DNA of 12,563 bases, from NCBI GenBank assembly GCA_046734795.1, contig JBKPRX010000019.1, forward strand, positions 1 through 12,563, written 5' to 3'. A program made the translations under genes and the position numbers. The notes beneath the pieces are model-generated. The model was not told where the DNA came from, did not search any database, and was given only the letters and a program-made list of their open reading frames with translations. The DNA comes from JBKPRX01 sp046734795 (GTDB taxonomy: Bacteria > Actinomycetota > Thermoleophilia > Gaiellales > Gaiellaceae). Every line of letters starts with the position of its first letter. Within the stretch, counting starts at the first letter, position 1. Shown in pieces: positions 1 through 6,593 of the stretch.

Positions 1-2223
1 TTCGTCACCGAGCTTCGTCGAGCGCGCGTCGATCTCGTACTCGTGGATGTGGATCGAGCTCAAGACGTCGTCCTTGACCAGCCGCTCGCTCAGCACGATC
101 GCGTCCTCGAAGTTGTAGCCCTCGAACGGCATGAACGCGACCAGCAGGTTCGCGCCGAGCGCGAGCTCGCCCTGGTCCGTCGAGCTTCCATCGGCAAGCA
201 CTTGCCCTGCGCGCACGCGCTCCCCGAGACGCACGATCGGCTTGTGGTGGATCAGGGTGCCCTGGTTCGAGCGCATGAACTTCGTGAGCGAGTAGTCCTC
301 GTTCCCGTCCTTCGTCTCGATGACGATCCGATCGGCGTCGACGTGGACGACACTGCCGGCGGTGTCCGCGACTACGACGTCGCCTGTGTCTACCGCGGCT
401 CGGTATTCGAGGCCGGTGCCGACGAGCGGCGCCTGCGTGATCATCAGCGGGACTGCCTGGCGCTGCATGTTCGCGCCCATCAGTGCGCGGTTTGCGTCGT
501 TGTGCTCGAGGAACGGGATGAGCGCGGTGGCGACGGAGACGATCTGCGCCGGCGAGACGTCCATGAATTCGACGTCCTTCGGAGCGGCCATTACGGCCTC
601 GCCCTCGGACGACCGGCAGAGGACCATGTCGCCCTTGAGCTTTCCCGTCTTCTCATCGAGCTCGGCTGAGGCCTGCGCGATCGTGTATCGCGCCTCCTCG
701 GCTGCATCGAGATAGACGATCGAGTCGGTGACTTTGCCGCCCTCGACCTTCCGGTACGGCGTCTGGATGAAGCCGAACTGCGAGACGGTCGCAAAGGACG
801 CCAGCGAGCCGATGAGCCCGATGTTCGGACCCTCGGGCGTCTCGATCGGACACATGCGCCCGTAATGCGTCGGGTGCACGTCGCGCACCTCGATCGGCGC
901 GCGCTCGCGCGTGAGGCCGCCCGCGCCAAGCGCCGACAGGCGACGCCGGTGCGTGAGTCCGGCAAGCGAATTCGTCTGATCCATGAACTGCGAAAGCTGC
1001 GAGGAGCCGAAGAACTCCTTCAGCGCCGCCACAACCGGCCGGATGTTGATGATCGTCTGCGGCGTGATCGTGTCGACGTCTTCCGTCGTCATGCGCTCGC
1101 GAACGACGCGTTCCATGCGGTAGAGACCGACTCGGAACGCTTCCTGGATCAGCTCACCGACGGTTCGAAGCCGGCGGTTGCCGAAGTGCTCGTACTCGTC
1201 GAGCTCGGACCGGATCGGGTCGCGGTTCATCCCGATCGCTTCCGCGGCGAGGTCCTTCGCCTCCGAATCGACACCGAGACGCTGCGGCAGATCGACGAGC
1301 CTCCGAACGAGCGCGAGGATGTCCTCGGTCGTCAGCACGCGCACGTCCTCCGGCACGTTGACGCCAAGCCGCTGGTTCAGCTTGTAACGGCCTACCTTCG
1401 TGAGGTCGTAGCGCTTCGGATCGAAGAAGAGCGCGCGAAGCAAGTTGCGTGCGTTGTCGAGCGTCGGCGGCTCGCCGGGGCGCTGCTTCTTGAAGACCTC
1501 GATCAGCGCCTCCTCCTCGCGCGTCGAAGGATCCTTCTCGAGCGTGAGAACGATGTACGGCGAGTTGTCGAAGAGCTCAAGGATCTTTTCGTTCGAGCTC
1601 GTGTCGAGCTTGTAGCCGGTCGACGGATCTTCGGCCGGCAGAGCGCGAAGCAGCGTGGTGATCGGCAGCTTGCGCTTCCGGTCGATACGCGCGTAGACGA
1701 TGCCCTTCTTGTCGATCTCGAGCTCGAGCCACGAGCCGCGCGAGGGCATCAGGTTGGCGGTGAAGACCTGTTTCGTCGGGTCCTTCGGTTCCATCAGGTA
1801 GGCGCCCGGCGAACGCACGAGCTGCGTGACGATCACGCGCTCGGTGCCGTTGATGATGAACGTGCCCCACTCGGTCATCATCGGGAAATCACCCATGAAG
1901 ACCGTCTGCTCGCGAATCTCGCCCGTGTCCTTGTTCACAAACCGGACGGTCATCGAGAGCGGAGCCTGGTAGGTCAGGTCCTTCTCACGGCATTCCTTGA
2001 TTGAAAACTGCGGCTGACCGAACAGGTAGTCGCCGAACTCGACGGCGAGCGTGGCGGTGTAGTCCTCGATCGGCGAAATGTCGTCGATCGTCTCGCGCAG
2101 GCCTTCGTCGAGGAACCAGCGGAACGAGGCCTTCTGGATGTCGATCAGGTTGGGGAGGTCGAGAACGTGCTTCAGGCGGGAAAACGACTTGCGCGCAGCT
2201 GGCGCGGCGACCTTAGTGGCCAA
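1..2223 (-). CDS. rpoB: DNA-directed RNA polymerase subunit beta, 3' end outside window
   Basis: Beta subunit of the core RNA polymerase, forming one side of the active-site cleft. The window holds the first 741 codons; the family is usually about 1,130-1,180 residues, so the C-terminal third lies beyond base 1. The N-terminus reads SRLKHVLDLPNLIDIQKASF, typical of RpoB. The rifampicin pocket is at residues about 407-437, with D415, H425 and S430 at the positions of E. coli D516, H526 and S531. The active-site NFEDAI motif and the SSIHIHEYE segment lie near the left edge. I chose the TTG at 2223 because an AAGGGAGG Shine-Dalgarno lies 8 nt upstream; the TTG at 2229 would leave only 2 nt. Unusually, rpoB is separated from rplL by about 840 bp containing a strong terminator, so it probably has its own promoter. 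Confidence 0.98.
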   Translation of the reverse strand, partial: MATKVAAPAARKSFSRLKHVLDLPNLIDIQKASFRWFLDEGLRETIDDISPIEDYTATLAVEFGDYLFGQPQFSIKECREKDLTYQAPLSMTVRFVNKDTGEIREQTVFMGDFPMMTEWGTFIINGTERVIVTQLVRSPGAYLMEPKDPTKQVFTANLMPSRGSWLELEIDKKGIVYARIDRKRKLPITTLLRALPAEDPSTGYKLDTSSNEKILELFDNSPYIVLTLEKDPSTREEEALIEVFKKQRPGEPPTLDNARNLLRALFFDPKRYDLTKVGRYKLNQRLGVNVPEDVRVLTTEDILALVRRLVDLPQRLGVDSEAKDLAAEAIGMNRDPIRSELDEYEHFGNRRLRTVGELIQEAFRVGLYRMERVVRERMTTEDVDTITPQTIINIRPVVAALKEFFGSSQLSQFMDQTNSLAGLTHRRRLSALGAGGLTRERAPIEVRDVHPTHYGRMCPIETPEGPNIGLIGSLASFATVSQFGFIQTPYRKVEGGKVTDSIVYLDAAEEARYTIAQASAELDEKTGKLKGDMVLCRSSEGEAVMAAPKDVEFMDVSPAQIVSVATALIPFLEHNDANRALMGANMQRQAVPLMITQAPLVGTGLEYRAAVDTGDVVVADTAGSVVHVDADRIVIETKDGNEDYSLTKFMRSNQGTLIHHKPIVRLGERVRAGQVLADGSSTDQGELALGANLLVAFMPFEGYNFEDAIVLSERLVKDDVLSSIHIHEYEIDARSTKLGDE

Positions 2224-2231
2224 ATACAAAG

Positions 2232-2239
2232 CCTCCCTT
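2232..2239 (-). promoter_or_regulatory. Ribosome binding site of rpoB
   Basis: Read on the minus strand this is AAGGGAGG, a near-perfect anti-16S match, 8 nt before the TTG at 2223. It decides between two in-frame TTG codons (2229 and 2223) and shows that rpoB uses a rare start codon with a strong binding site. Confidence 0.75.
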
Positions 2240-2399
2240 GGAAACTCGGAGCGTGCAGAACGAAGCGAATGGGATCAGGGCAGCGGGACCGGCGTAGGAC
2301 CGTGACGTCGGCGCAACCCATCAGGCTAGCGGAAGGACCCCCTTTCCCGCAAGCGCAGCCCGACAGCGGAGCTACGACCGAGCCCCTGTCGCAGGGCGG

Positions 2400-2430
2400 A
2401 TGATAGCGCGGCTGATCTGAGGCTGCGCAA
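2400..2430 (-). promoter_or_regulatory. Candidate promoter for rpoB
   Basis: On the minus strand, TTGCGC (2425-2430) and TATCAT (2400-2405) are separated by 19 nt. The -10 fits the actinobacterial TANNNT pattern; the spacing is slightly long. It lies just after the terminator at 2436-2481, where an independent rpoB promoter is needed, and would give a leader of about 170 nt. A weaker alternative lies downstream, TTGCGG 18 nt before TAGCCT. The call rests on pattern and position only. Confidence 0.35.
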
Positions 2431-2435
2431 AATCG

Positions 2436-2481
2436 AAGGCGCCCCCCGCCCGCGCTCGCGCGCGGGCGGCCGGGGCGCCTT
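2436..2481 (-). terminator. Strong intrinsic terminator after the small secreted-protein gene
   Basis: A nearly perfect hairpin: ten outer pairs (2436-2445 with 2472-2481), a 2-nt bulge at 2470-2471, and ten inner pairs (2446-2455 with 2460-2469) closing a 4-nt loop. Read on the minus strand it is followed by CGATTTTG, a short U-tract. It begins 15 nt after the stop codon of the secreted-protein gene and lies before rpoB, so it should strongly reduce read-through into rpoB. Confidence 0.85.
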
Positions 2482-2496
2482 AGGGAACGCGTGCGG

Positions 2497-2895
2497 CTAG
2501 CTCGTCGTCGTGGTCGTAACGGCGGTCGTGGTGCCGGTTGTCGTGCCGGTTGTCGCCGTGGTCGTCGTCGTGCCCGGCTTCGTCTTCGCCGACGGGCAGC
2601 GCCCGTCAGCCGGGTCGACGTCGCCATGCCGACGGTGCTGCGCGGCGGCCTTCGCGGGCACCCGGATCTTGACCCACGGGTTCGTGGACGAGCCGGTCTT
2701 GTGGCAGAGCGTCACCTTCCCACCGCTCTTGCCGTGCTCGCTGGTGGACGTCGTCGATGTCGATGCGGTCGTGGCCGTTGTAGTCGCGCCGTTGCCCTTG
2801 CCGGGGTTTCCGTGGCCCGGCGGCGGCTTGGCGACGGCCATCGAGGCGAACAAGCCGCCTACGAACAAGGCCGCGAGGAGCGTCTTCAACTTCAT
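2497..2895 (-). CDS. Small secreted protein, Thr-rich arms around a Cys/His core; function unknown
   Basis: A predicted exported protein of 132 residues; I do not recognise a named family. Residues 1-22 form a signal peptide with a KLK start, a hydrophobic stretch to about residue 20 and an AVA cleavage site. A Pro/Gly/Lys stretch (23-36), a Thr/Ser-rich arm (38-52), a compact core (60-101) and a second Thr-rich tail (109-131) follow. The core reads VTLCHKTGS, then NPWVKIRV, then HRRHGD and GRCP, with C64, H65, H87, H90 and C100. Similar CH-x-TG...HGD...CP segments occur in other secreted bacterial proteins of unknown role, as I recall. The ATG at 2895 has AAAGGGA 8 nt upstream and starts exactly at the signal peptide; an upstream in-frame ATG at 3003 would add residues that spoil it. 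No sortase motif or C-terminal membrane segment is visible. Hairpins at 3015-3040 and 2436-2481 make it a self-contained unit between rplL and rpoB. Confidence 0.8.
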   Translation of the reverse strand: MKLKTLLAALFVGGLFASMAVAKPPPGHGNPGKGNGATTTATTASTSTTSTSEHGKSGGKVTLCHKTGSSTNPWVKIRVPAKAAAQHRRHGDVDPADGRCPSAKTKPGTTTTTATTGTTTGTTTAVTTTTTS

Positions 2896-2926
2896 ATCGA
2901 GATCCCTTTCGGTCGTTCCGGTCGTC

Positions 2927-2941
2927 GGAGCTATCGGCTCC
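2927..2941. repeat. Short inverted repeat upstream of the small secreted-protein gene
   Basis: GGAGC-TATCG-GCTCC, a 5-bp perfect inverted repeat with a 5-nt centre, 31 nt upstream of the ATG at 2895. It could be an operator or a leader hairpin. No clear -10/-35 pair was found nearby, so its role is open. Confidence 0.3.
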
Positions 2942-3014
2942 GGCCTCTGCATGAGTAGATGCCGAATCAGCGCGCTCCGTGCACTGCGCTCGGAAAGATC
3001 CACCGAAAGAGTGA

Positions 3015-3040
3015 GAGAGCCGGGCTTTCGCCCGGCTCTC
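3015..3040 (-). terminator. Hairpin terminator after rplL
   Basis: An 11-bp perfect stem (3015-3025 with 3030-3040), whose loop on the minus strand is GAAA, a stable GNRA tetraloop. It starts 24 nt after the rplL stop and is followed by TCACTCTTTCGG, only moderately U-rich. It could act as a terminator, attenuator or processing site at the end of the ribosomal-protein transcript. In E. coli a partial attenuator lies at the same place, between rplL and rpoB. Confidence 0.7.
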
Positions 3041-3064
3041 CAAGACAGCCGGCGTGCTCGCCTG

Positions 3065-3451
3065 CTACTTGAGCTCGACCGTCGCGCCCGCTTCCTCGAG
3101 CTGCGACTTGATCGAGTCGGCCTCTTCCTGGTTGACGCCCTCCTTGACGGGCTTCGGCGCCGAATCGACGAGATCCTTCGCCTCCTTCAACCCCAGGCCG
3201 GTCACCGCGCGCACGACCTTGATCACCGGGATCTTCTGTCCGCCCGCGTTCGTCAGGACGACGTCGAACGACGTCTTCTCCTCCTCGCCGGCGCCGGCGC
3301 CATCTCCGGCCGGCGCGGCCCCGGCTGCGGCGACCGCGACGGGTGCGGCGGCCGTGATGCCCCACTCATCCTCGATCCGCTTCTTCAACTCGACGAGCTC
3401 GAGGACGGACATCTTCCCGAGCTGGTCAAAGATCTCGTCAACGGCTGCCAT
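3065..3451 (-). CDS. rplL: 50S ribosomal protein L7/L12
   Basis: Stalk protein of the large ribosomal subunit, bound as dimers to L10, recruiting and stimulating translation GTPases. It has 128 residues, normal for the family. The N-terminal dimerisation helices (MSVLELVELKKRIEDEWG) are followed by an Ala/Gly/Pro-rich flexible hinge at about residues 33-57. The globular C-terminal domain contains FDVVL, KIPVIKVVR and GLGLKEAKDLVDSAPKPVKE, the factor-binding surface. The ATG at 3451 lies 3 nt after the rplJ stop, with GAGGAGAG within the rplJ end serving as the binding site. Transcription probably ends at the hairpin at 3015-3040. Confidence 0.98.
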   Translation of the reverse strand: MAAVDEIFDQLGKMSVLELVELKKRIEDEWGITAAAPVAVAAAGAAPAGDGAGAGEEEKTSFDVVLTNAGGQKIPVIKVVRAVTGLGLKEAKDLVDSAPKPVKEGVNQEEADSIKSQLEEAGATVELK

Positions 3452-3454
3452 GCG

Positions 3455-4111
3455 CTAGCTCTCCTCTTCGGTTGTGTCTTCGTTGGTTTCGGAGTCGACC
3501 GCTTCCGCAGTCGAGTCAGCTTCCTCGGTTGCCGGCGACGCACCGGTGGTTGCCGCGCTCGACGCATCGGCAGACGGCGCGTCGGTATCACCGCCGAGTT
3601 GCTCGATTCGGGCCTCGATCAGTCCGTGGAGGTTCTGCAACGGAGCGGCGACGAGCGCCGCGAACGCACTCAGGGGCGCGACGATCGCGCCGAGCACCTG
3701 GCCGCGCAGAATTTCGAGCGGCGGCAGGGTCGCAAGGCTCTCGACCTCGGCGCCCGTCAGCACGCGCCCTTCGAGCACGCCGCCGCGGATCTCGAGAATG
3801 CGCGTCTGGCGGGCCGCGTCGGAGATCGTCTTCGCCACAGCAGCCGGATCACCGTCGGCCTCGAGGAACGCGATCGCCGTCGGCCCTTCCAGGAGCGCGA
3901 GAACTGCGTCGCTGCCCGCTGCTTCAGCGGCTCTGCGCGTCAGCGTGTTCTTGACGACGCGGAGCCGCGCGCCCTGTTCGAGGAGACGAGCGCGCAGGTC
4001 CTCGATCTGCGGCATCGTCAGCCCTCGGTAGTCGGCGACGAAAAGCGTCTCCGCCGAGCGAAGCCGCTCGGTGAGATCGTCGACGACTCTTTGCTTCTCT
4101 TCTTTCCTCAC
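3455..4111 (-). CDS. rplJ: 50S ribosomal protein L10 with long acidic C-terminal tail
   Basis: L10 anchors the L7/L12 stalk to 23S rRNA and, with L12, represses its own mRNA through the leader. The 218-residue product begins MRKEEKQRVVDDLTERL, then LFVADYRGLTMPQIEDLR and LRVVKNTLTRRA, all family hallmarks. The helix that binds L12 dimers lies near residues 140-172. The family is commonly about 165-180 residues; here about 45 extra residues, rich in Asp, Glu, Ala, Ser and Thr (about 174-218), follow the helix. The start is a GTG at 4111 with GGAGGG 6 nt upstream. The 150-nt gap from rplA holds the L10-type leader. Confidence 0.97.
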   Translation of the reverse strand: MRKEEKQRVVDDLTERLRSAETLFVADYRGLTMPQIEDLRARLLEQGARLRVVKNTLTRRAAEAAGSDAVLALLEGPTAIAFLEADGDPAAVAKTISDAARQTRILEIRGGVLEGRVLTGAEVESLATLPPLEILRGQVLGAIVAPLSAFAALVAAPLQNLHGLIEARIEQLGGDTDAPSADASSAATTGASPATEEADSTAEAVDSETNEDTTEEES

Positions 4112-4134
4112 GTCATTCCCTCCGGAAACGACGA

Positions 4135-4154
4135 GGCCCGCTCAGAGGCGGGCC
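4135..4154 (-). terminator. Candidate attenuator hairpin in the rplJ leader
   Basis: GGCCCGC pairs with GCGGGCC around a 6-nt loop, followed on the minus strand by TCGTCGTTTCC. It lies between the L10-binding fold and the rplJ binding site, so it could be the terminator half of an attenuation switch. The U-tract is weak and could equally be only a structural stem. Confidence 0.4.
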
Positions 4155-4167
4155 GAGAGGCGAGAGC

Positions 4168-4246
4168 AGGTGGCTCCATCCTTCGTTCCCACCTCGGCTG
4201 GGCTTCTGCCGTCGGCTTGCGCCTGGGCTGCCAGCTGTCTTCGGCG
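4168..4246 (-). promoter_or_regulatory. L10-type ribosomal protein leader (rplJ autoregulation)
   Basis: On the minus strand the segment starts CCGAAGACAGC and ends with CCGAGG, the two conserved edges of the L10 leader family. GCUGG (4231-4235) pairs with CCAGC (4197-4201), and inside lies GGC-GCAA-GCC (4214-4223), a GNRA-capped hairpin. A second stem, AGGUGG (4189-4194) with CCACCU (4168-4173), follows. It sits in the 150-nt gap just before rplJ. In known cases L10 or the L10-L12 complex binds this RNA and reduces rplJL expression; that function is inferred by family here. Confidence 0.8.
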
Positions 4247-4261
4247 GACGTGCGTCGTGGA

Positions 4262-5014
4262 TTAGGCCGTAACTGTAGCTTCTTCCTCCTGCGCCTCCGA
4301 CGGCGCGGCGAGGTCATCCGCGACATTCCGCGTCTTCGTCGTGTCGACGTGGATGCCGGGACCCATCGTGCTCGTCAGCGTGATCTGCCGGATGTAACGC
4401 CCCTTGGCGGCGGCGGGCTTCGCGCGAACGATCTCTTCCACCAGGGCCGCATAGTTCTCGACGAGCTGACGCTCGTCGAAGCTCCTCTTCCCGATCGGGA
4501 CATGGACATTACCGCCCCGGTCTGTTCGGTACTCGAGCTTGCCTGCCTTGGCGTCGCGCACGGCTTTGCCGACGTCGAAGGTGACGGTGCCGGTCTTCGG
4601 ATTCGGCATCAGACCGCGCGGACCGAGGATGCGGCCGAGCTTGCCGACGTTCGCCATCTGGTCGGGCGTCGCGATCGCGACGTCGAAATCGGTGAAGCCT
4701 TCCTCGACGCGTTTCGCAAGGTCCGCGGAACCGACGACGTCGGCGCCCGCCTCCTGCGCTTCGCGGGCCTTGTCACCCTCCGCGAACACGGCGACCCGTG
4801 CTTCCTTGCCCGTCCCGTGCGGGAGCATCAGCGTGCCGCGGAGCTGCTCGTCGGCGTGCCTGACGTTCAGTCCGAGCCGGAAGTGCACTTCGACGGTCTC
4901 GTCGAACTTGGCTGCGTCCATCGACTTGAGAAGACGCACGGCTTCGGCCGGCCCGTACTCCTTCTCGCGATCGAACGTGGCTCGCCCCTGCCGATACCTC
5001 TTGCCGTGCTTCAC
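4262..5014 (-). CDS. rplA: 50S ribosomal protein L1
   Basis: L1 forms the mobile stalk at the ribosomal E site and helps release deacylated tRNA. The 250-residue product starts MKHGKRYRQ, followed by LLKSMDAAKFDETVEVHFRL, LPHGTGK and LGRILGPRGLMPNPKTGTV, the L1 signature; TLTSTMGPGIHVD closes the core. About 15-20 extra acidic/Ala residues (EAQEEEATVTA) extend past the usual end near 230-235. The GTG start at 5014 overlaps the rplK stop in a GTGA arrangement, indicating translational coupling, with GAGGTGG just upstream. Confidence 0.97.
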   Translation of the reverse strand: MKHGKRYRQGRATFDREKEYGPAEAVRLLKSMDAAKFDETVEVHFRLGLNVRHADEQLRGTLMLPHGTGKEARVAVFAEGDKAREAQEAGADVVGSADLAKRVEEGFTDFDVAIATPDQMANVGKLGRILGPRGLMPNPKTGTVTFDVGKAVRDAKAGKLEYRTDRGGNVHVPIGKRSFDERQLVENYAALVEEIVRAKPAAAKGRYIRQITLTSTMGPGIHVDTTKTRNVADDLAAPSEAQEEEATVTA

Positions 5015-5436
5015 AGATCCACCTCGACTCCCATGCTTCGTGCGGTCCCCGCGATCACGAGCATTGCCTGATCCACGTCGCGCGCATTCAGATCCTGCAG
5101 CTTCGTCTCCGCGATCTGTCGAACCTGATCGCGCGTCAAGCGACCGACCTTGTCGCGATTGGGCTCCGACGATCCCTTCTCGATACGTAGCGCTTCTTTG
5201 ATCAGTACGGCCGCGGGCGGTGTCTTCGTGATGAACGTGAACGAGCGATCCTCGTAGACGGTGATCTCGACCGGGGTGATCCGCCCGTTCTCCTGCGCGG
5301 TCTGCGCGTTGAACGCCTTGCAGAATTCCATGATGTTCACGCCGTGCTGGCCGAGAGCCGGGCCGACCGGCGGCGCAGGGTTTGCCTGACCACCTGGGAT
5401 CTGGAGCTTGATGAGCGTGAGAACTTTCTTGGCCAT
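5011..5436 (-). CDS. rplK: 50S ribosomal protein L11
   Basis: L11 binds the GTPase-associated region of 23S rRNA near the stalk base. At 141 residues it has the standard length. KLQIPGGQANPAPPVGPALG is the N-terminal signature with the Pro-rich segment; FTFITKTPPAAVLIKEA leads into the rRNA-binding C-terminal domain, which ends IAGTARSMGVEVDL. The ATG at 5436 shares its A with the nusG stop (TGATG), and the stop overlaps the rplA GTG, so it sits in a tightly coupled chain. Confidence 0.98.
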   Translation of the reverse strand: MAKKVLTLIKLQIPGGQANPAPPVGPALGQHGVNIMEFCKAFNAQTAQENGRITPVEITVYEDRSFTFITKTPPAAVLIKEALRIEKGSSEPNRDKVGRLTRDQVRQIAETKLQDLNARDVDQAMLVIAGTARSMGVEVDL

Positions 5437-5966
5437 CAGTCGAGCTTCTTCACCTGGTCGAACGTGAGCTCCACCGGCACCTGGCGCTCGAAGATGTCGA
5501 CGAGGACCTTCAGCTTCTGCTGATCCGGATTGACATCGACGACCTCACCGTCGAAGTCGGAGAGCGGTCCTGAGGTGACCTTCACCGACTCGCCGAGCGA
5601 GAACTCGACCTGTGCGCGCGGGGCCACACCGGTGCCCGCGCCGGTGCGCAAGATCCGGTCGACCTCGCCTTGGGCGAGCGGCACCGGCTTCGAGCCCGCG
5701 CCGACGAAGCCCGTGACGCCGGGTGTGTTCTTGACGACCGACCAGGCTTCGTCGTTCAGGTCCATGTTCACGAGCACGTAGCCGGGAAGGACGCGCTTTT
5801 CGGTCTGCACCTTCTGGCCGTCCTTTGTCTCGATGACCTGTTCGGTCGGAACGACGACGCGTCTGAACCGCGGCGCCTGATTCATCGAGACGATCCGGTG
5901 CTCGAGGTTTGCCTTCACCTTGTTCTCGTGCCCGGAGTAGGTGTTGATCACATACCAGCGGAACAA
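5436..5966 (-). CDS. nusG: Transcription termination/antitermination factor NusG
   Basis: NusG binds the RNA polymerase clamp, aiding processivity and linking transcription with Rho or the ribosome. The NGN domain begins FRWYVINTYSGHENKVKANL and continues through PTEQVIE and LPGYVLVNM. The C-terminal KOW domain contains ESVKVTSGPLSDFDGEV. With the TTG start at 5966 the protein has 176 residues, the usual size, and begins MFRWYVINTYSG. TAAGGG, which includes the secE stop codon, lies 7 nt upstream of this TTG. A GTG at 6005 would add 13 non-conserved residues (SFKTSSSSKGAA), overlap secE by 29 nt, and has no visible binding site; I consider it less likely. The stop overlaps the rplK ATG by one base. 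Confidence 0.96.
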   Translation of the reverse strand: MFRWYVINTYSGHENKVKANLEHRIVSMNQAPRFRRVVVPTEQVIETKDGQKVQTEKRVLPGYVLVNMDLNDEAWSVVKNTPGVTGFVGAGSKPVPLAQGEVDRILRTGAGTGVAPRAQVEFSLGESVKVTSGPLSDFDGEVVDVNPDQQKLKVLVDIFERQVPVELTFDQVKKLD

Positions 5967-5976
5967 TGCGGCGCCC

Positions 5977-6297
5977 TTACTTGAGGAGGATGTCTTGAAC
6001 GACACGGTGCCAGACGATGTCGTTGATGTAGAGAAAGAAGCCGACGATGATGCACGCGACGAGGACGACCGTCGTCCCCGCGATCAGCTGCTGCTGGCCG
6101 GGCCACTCGACCTTCTGCAGCTCGGCCCAGCACTCCTGCAGGAAACGAAAGCCGGGAAGCGGGCTGCGTGCGTCGTGGCGCGGCGCCTCTTCGGCGGCCG
6201 GCGCGGTCACGGCTCGTGGGCGAGGCCGACTCGCCGGCGGCGACTCGACTTGCGCCTCGCGGCGGGCGCGTCGTTGCTGTCGGGTCTGTCGGGCCAT
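5977..6297 (-). CDS. secE: Preprotein translocase subunit SecE
   Basis: Small membrane subunit that clamps the SecY channel. The 106-residue product has an Arg/Pro/Ala-rich, probably disordered and cytoplasmic N-terminus (about 1-50). The amphipathic segment FLQECWAELQKVEWPGQQQL carries the conserved W-P motif. One membrane span follows, around IAGTTVVLVACIIVGFFLYI. This is the single-span form common in actinobacteria and other Gram-positives. The ATG at 6297 is 2 nt after the rpmG stop, consistent with coupling. Longer in-frame readings would overlap rpmG and add no recognisable sequence. Confidence 0.95.
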   Translation of the reverse strand: MARQTRQQRRARREAQVESPPASRPRPRAVTAPAAEEAPRHDARSPLPGFRFLQECWAELQKVEWPGQQQLIAGTTVVLVACIIVGFFLYINDIVWHRVVQDILLK

Positions 6298-6299
6298 GC

Positions 6300-6461
6300 C
6301 TAGCGCGTCTCGCGATGCGGCGTGTGGCGGCCACACCAACGGCAGTACTTCTTGAACTCCACGCGGTCCGGGTCGTTTCGCTTCGACTTCTGCGTCTGGT
6401 AGTTGCGGCGCCTGCACTCGGTACAAGCGAGCGTGATCGCGACTCGAACTCCGGTTGCCAT
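6300..6461 (-). CDS. rpmG: 50S ribosomal protein L33, zinc-ribbon type
   Basis: A 53-residue large-subunit protein, exactly family length. The sequence contains VRVAITLACTECRRRNYQT and ends KYCRWCGRHTPHRETR. The CTEC and CRWC pairs form the zinc ribbon, so this is the Cys-containing (C+) form, which is repressed under zinc limitation in some actinobacteria. The ATG at 6461 has AGGAAG about 7 nt upstream. It lies 45 nt after the mature tRNA-Met end with no terminator between, so both may share one transcript; it starts the rpmG-secE-nusG-rplK-rplA run. Confidence 0.96.
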   Translation of the reverse strand: MATGVRVAITLACTECRRRNYQTQKSKRNDPDRVEFKKYCRWCGRHTPHRETR

Positions 6462-6506
6462 CTTGTTTCTTCCTGTTCCGAGGATCCTGCTGAGGCTGTG
6501 GCTCGA

Positions 6507-6580
6507 TAGCGGCGGGTGGGCTCGAACCACCGACCTCTGCATTATGAGTGCAGCGCTCTAACCAGCTGAGCTACGCCGCC
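6507..6580 (-). tRNA. tRNA-Met (anticodon CAU), elongator type
   Basis: A 74-nt cloverleaf. Acceptor GGCGGCG pairs with CGCCGCU (ending in a G1-U72 wobble); the D stem is GCTC/GAGC; the anticodon stem CTGCA/TGCAG encloses CTCATAA; the T stem GGTGG/CCACC encloses TTCGAGC. The discriminator is A. The anticodon stem lacks the three G-C pairs of initiator tRNA, so elongator Met is likely; an AUA-reading tRNA-Ile (lysidine-modified CAU) is the alternative. CCA is not encoded. It lies directly upstream of rpmG. Confidence 0.95.
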
Positions 6581-6593
6581 CCGCGCGGGGCGG

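Noticed and set aside
865..2004. A 379-codon plus-strand open reading frame opposite rpoB
   Set aside because: It mirrors conserved rpoB codons and encodes an Arg/Glu/Val-rich sequence with no motif.
2510..2600. Repetitive GTC/GTCGTG tract that could be a microsatellite or CRISPR-like repeat
   Set aside because: It is the Thr-codon run of the secreted protein's C-terminal tail read on the other strand; there are no regular repeats with spacers.
2896..3003. Upstream ATG at 3003 for the small secreted protein
   Set aside because: It would put 36 non-hydrophobic residues before a classical signal peptide; the ATG at 2895 has a good ribosome binding site.
2510..5071. An 853-codon open reading frame on the plus strand
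   Set aside because: It is antisense to the secreted-protein gene, rplL, rplJ and rplA, all securely identified. Its protein is Arg/Leu/Asp-rich with no recognisable domain, typical of a GC-rich shadow frame.
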